Assembly: GCA_036013505.1 (NCBI GenBank)
Contig: CP107851.1
Span: forward strand, 3,667,501 to 3,731,500
DNA from: Streptomyces sp. NBC_00510
GTDB lineage: Bacteria; Actinomycetota; Actinomycetes; Streptomycetales; Streptomycetaceae
DNA length: 64,000 nt
Reading direction: 5' to 3'
Part shown: piece after piece, positions 62,662-64,000 of the stretch
Position numbering within the stretch: position 1 is the stretch's first letter
Layout: each line of letters begins with the position of its first letter
The notes under the pieces: model-generated
What the model was told of the DNA's origin: nothing
The model's input: the letters and a program-made list of their open reading frames with translations, nothing else
Database searches by the model: none
Translations under genes and position numbers: made by a program

Positions 62662-63324
62662 ATGCGTCTCGTCATCGCCCGTTGCTCCGTGGACTACGCG
62701 GGCCGGCTCTCCGCCCATCTGCCGTCGGCCACCAGGCTGCTCCTGGTCAAGGCCGACGGCAGCGTCTCCGTCCACGCCGACGACCGTGCCTACAAGCCGC
62801 TGAACTGGATGTCGCCGCCCTGCACGCTCAAGGAGGGTGAGGACGGGGTCTGGACGGTCACCAACAAGGCCGGCGAGCAGCTGATCATCACCATCGAGGA
62901 CGTGCTGCACGACTCCACGCACGAACTCGGGGTCGACCCGGGCCTGATCAAGGACGGCGTCGAGGCCCACCTCCAGGAGCTGCTGGCCGACCGCATGGAG
63001 GTGCTCGGCGAGGGCTGGAGCCTCGTCCGCCGCGAGTACCCCACGGCCATCGGCCCGGTGGACATCCTGGGCCGGGACGCGTCCGGCACGACCGTCGCCG
63101 TCGAGATCAAGCGCCGCGGCGAGATCGACGGCGTCGAGCAGCTCACCCGCTACCTCGAACTCCTCAACCGGGACCCCCTGCTGGCGCCCGTGAAGGGCGT
63201 CTTCGCGGCCCAGGAGATCAAGCCGCAGGCGCGCGTCCTCGCCACGGACCGCGGCATCGACTGCGTCGTCCTCGACTACGACGCACTGCGCGGCATCGAG
63301 GACGACAAGCTCCGCCTCTTCTGA
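62662..63324 (+). CDS. nucS: Mismatch-specific endonuclease NucS (EndoMS)
   Basis: A 220-residue enzyme of the non-canonical actinobacterial mismatch repair pathway, which cuts both strands at mismatches. N-terminal dimerisation and DNA-binding domain ([16 protein letters not shown] ... WMSPPC) and a RecB-like nuclease domain with [33 protein letters not shown] (the Glu-x-Lys and Gln-x3-Tyr active-site pattern). ATG 62662 preferred; a TTG at 62653 is in frame. The C terminus (DDKLRLF) resembles the beta-clamp-binding tail. Confidence 0.93.
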   Translation: MRLVIARCSVDYAGRLSAHLPSATRLLLVKADGSVSVHADDRAYKPLNWMSPPCTLKEGEDGVWTVTNKAGEQLIITIEDVLHDSTHELGVDPGLIKDGVEAHLQELLADRMEVLGEGWSLVRREYPTAIGPVDILGRDASGTTVAVEIKRRGEIDGVEQLTRYLELLNRDPLLAPVKGVFAAQEIKPQARVLATDRGIDCVVLDYDALRGIEDDKLRLF

Positions 63325-63355
63325 CGCCAGGTCCCTGCACGGCCGCGGGAAGCGC

Positions 63356-63400
63356 CACGGCGCGGCCCGGCGGTCGGCAGACCACCGTGGCCGCGCCGTG
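63356..63400. terminator. Bidirectional terminator after nucS
   Basis: Perfect 12-bp inverted repeat CACGGCGCGGCC/GGCCGCGCCGTG (63356-63367, 63389-63400) between convergent genes, with further pairing in the loop. Confidence 0.75.
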
Positions 63401-63413
63401 ACGCGCGCGCCGG

Positions 63414-64000
63414 TCAGGCGATCGTTCCGGGGGCGGACGCGTCCACCGGGGTACCGGGATCCGTGGTGGTGACCGCGGTCTCGGACGGCCCGCTGGCGCT
63501 GGTGGTGTCGCTGGGAGGCGTCTCGGTCGGCGTGGTCGTCGGCGACTCGGTGGCCGGCGGCGGCGTCGACGGAGTCGAGGTCGGCGGCTTCGTCGTCGAG
63601 GTCGGCGGACGGGACGTGCTGTGCGTCGGCCTCGGCCGACCCGTGTTCGACCCGCCGCTGCCCTTGGTCGACGTCTCCCCGCCGCCCGGCTGCTCGGTCT
63701 CCCCGCCGCCCGTACCCGGGTCGACCGCACCGCCCGGCGCGCCCGGCGTGCCGGTGGAACCCGGCGTGGTGCCGCTCGCGGAGGGGCTGGGCCGCCGGCT
63801 GGAGCCGGGGCTCGGGGCGTCCTCGGCCGGGAAGCCGTCGTCCGCGTCGTCCTCCTGTGCGGACTCGACCGGCTTGACGTTCATGGGTGTGTTCTGGTCA
63901 CCGCCGGAGGCCGTCGTGCCGAGGGTGACCACGGTGCCGAGGACGGCGGCCAGCAGGGCACCCGCGCCGACGGCGACGAGGTTGCGGCGGGAGCCGGTGA
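63414..64000 (-). CDS. Membrane-anchored Pro/Thr/Ser/Gly-rich protein, 5' end outside window
   Basis: The reading frame continues past the right edge; about 195 codons are visible. The first visible residues (TGSRRNLVAVGAGALLAAVLGTVVTLG) form one transmembrane or signal-anchor segment, then about 165 residues of low complexity rich in Thr, Pro, Ser and Gly with no cysteine, ending ASAPGTIA. A GTG at 63932 is in frame but lies inside the hydrophobic segment, so it is not the true start. Probable extracellular stalk of an envelope protein; function unknown. Confidence 0.7.
   Translation of the reverse strand, partial: TGSRRNLVAVGAGALLAAVLGTVVTLGTTASGGDQNTPMNVKPVESAQEDDADDGFPAEDAPSPGSSRRPSPSASGTTPGSTGTPGAPGGAVDPGTGGGETEQPGGGETSTKGSGGSNTGRPRPTHSTSRPPTSTTKPPTSTPSTPPPATESPTTTPTETPPSDTTSASGPSETAVTTTDPGTPVDASAPGTIA

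Overview
High-GC actinobacterial chromosome. Streptomyces is the clear reading: GC-rich third codon positions, GTG/TTG starts behind GGAGG-type ribosome sites, the scy-filP cytoskeletal pair, the glgE-treS-mak-glgB cluster, and a pfkA / pta-ackA / pyk block. No rRNA, tRNA, CRISPR array, transposase or prophage was seen. One gene is cut at each edge (glgE on the left, a Pro/Thr-rich membrane-anchored protein on the right).

Layout. (1) 1-6.5 kb: GlgE-pathway glycogen/alpha-glucan operon. TreS isomerises trehalose to maltose, maltokinase makes maltose-1-phosphate, GlgE polymerises it and GlgB branches it. (2) 6.5-10.8 kb: conserved hypotheticals, a metallophosphoesterase, a SLATT/DUF4231 membrane protein and an alpha/beta hydrolase. 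(3) 10.8-19.6 kb, minus strand: a complete Fxs locus. It holds a 65-residue precursor peptide (FxsA), a radical SAM/SPASM maturase fused to an HExxH domain (FxsB), an AAC(3)-fold acetyltransferase, a TIR-domain protein (FxsC) and a 1305-residue MinD-like/TIR-like/NB-ARC/TPR protein (FxsT). It joins RiPP chemistry to immune-type signalling modules and is the most intriguing system here. (4) 20-24 kb: dicarboxylate transporter DctA, divergent from a DcuS/DcuR-type two-component system. (5) 24-30 kb: pfkA, pta-ackA and pyk. (6) 30-36.4 kb: a secreted/membrane DUF6230-DUF6114-hypothetical operon with a DasR-type (dre) palindrome far upstream, a CXXC-less thioredoxin-fold protein, a TetR regulator and a secreted DUF3103-like protein. 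(7) 36.4-41.3 kb: isobutyryl-CoA mutase large subunit with a 24-bp perfect palindrome at its promoter, a DUF3817 protein, a MarR regulator and a secreted M4 metalloprotease. (8) 41.3-48.3 kb: an MFS exporter with a duplicated 3' fragment, a divergent ArsR-type regulator, small conserved proteins, a CRP-like palindrome, a DUF2127 plus three-AIM24 operon, and a MarR gene with a TATAAT box six bases from its ATG. (9) 48.3-51.2 kb: MeaB GTPase, thiolase and methylmalonyl-CoA epimerase, which fit functionally with the mutase in block 7. (10) 51.3-56.3 kb: scy and filP, polar-growth cytoskeleton. (11) 56.4-60.4 kb: two tandem paralogous ABC exporters. (12) 60.4-64 kb: zinc-site protein, luciferase-like oxidoreductase, conserved hypothetical, the mismatch endonuclease NucS and the truncated right-edge gene.

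No searches were run. Family names come from recognising motifs and whole-protein patterns; start sites were chosen from ribosome-binding sites and gene overlaps.
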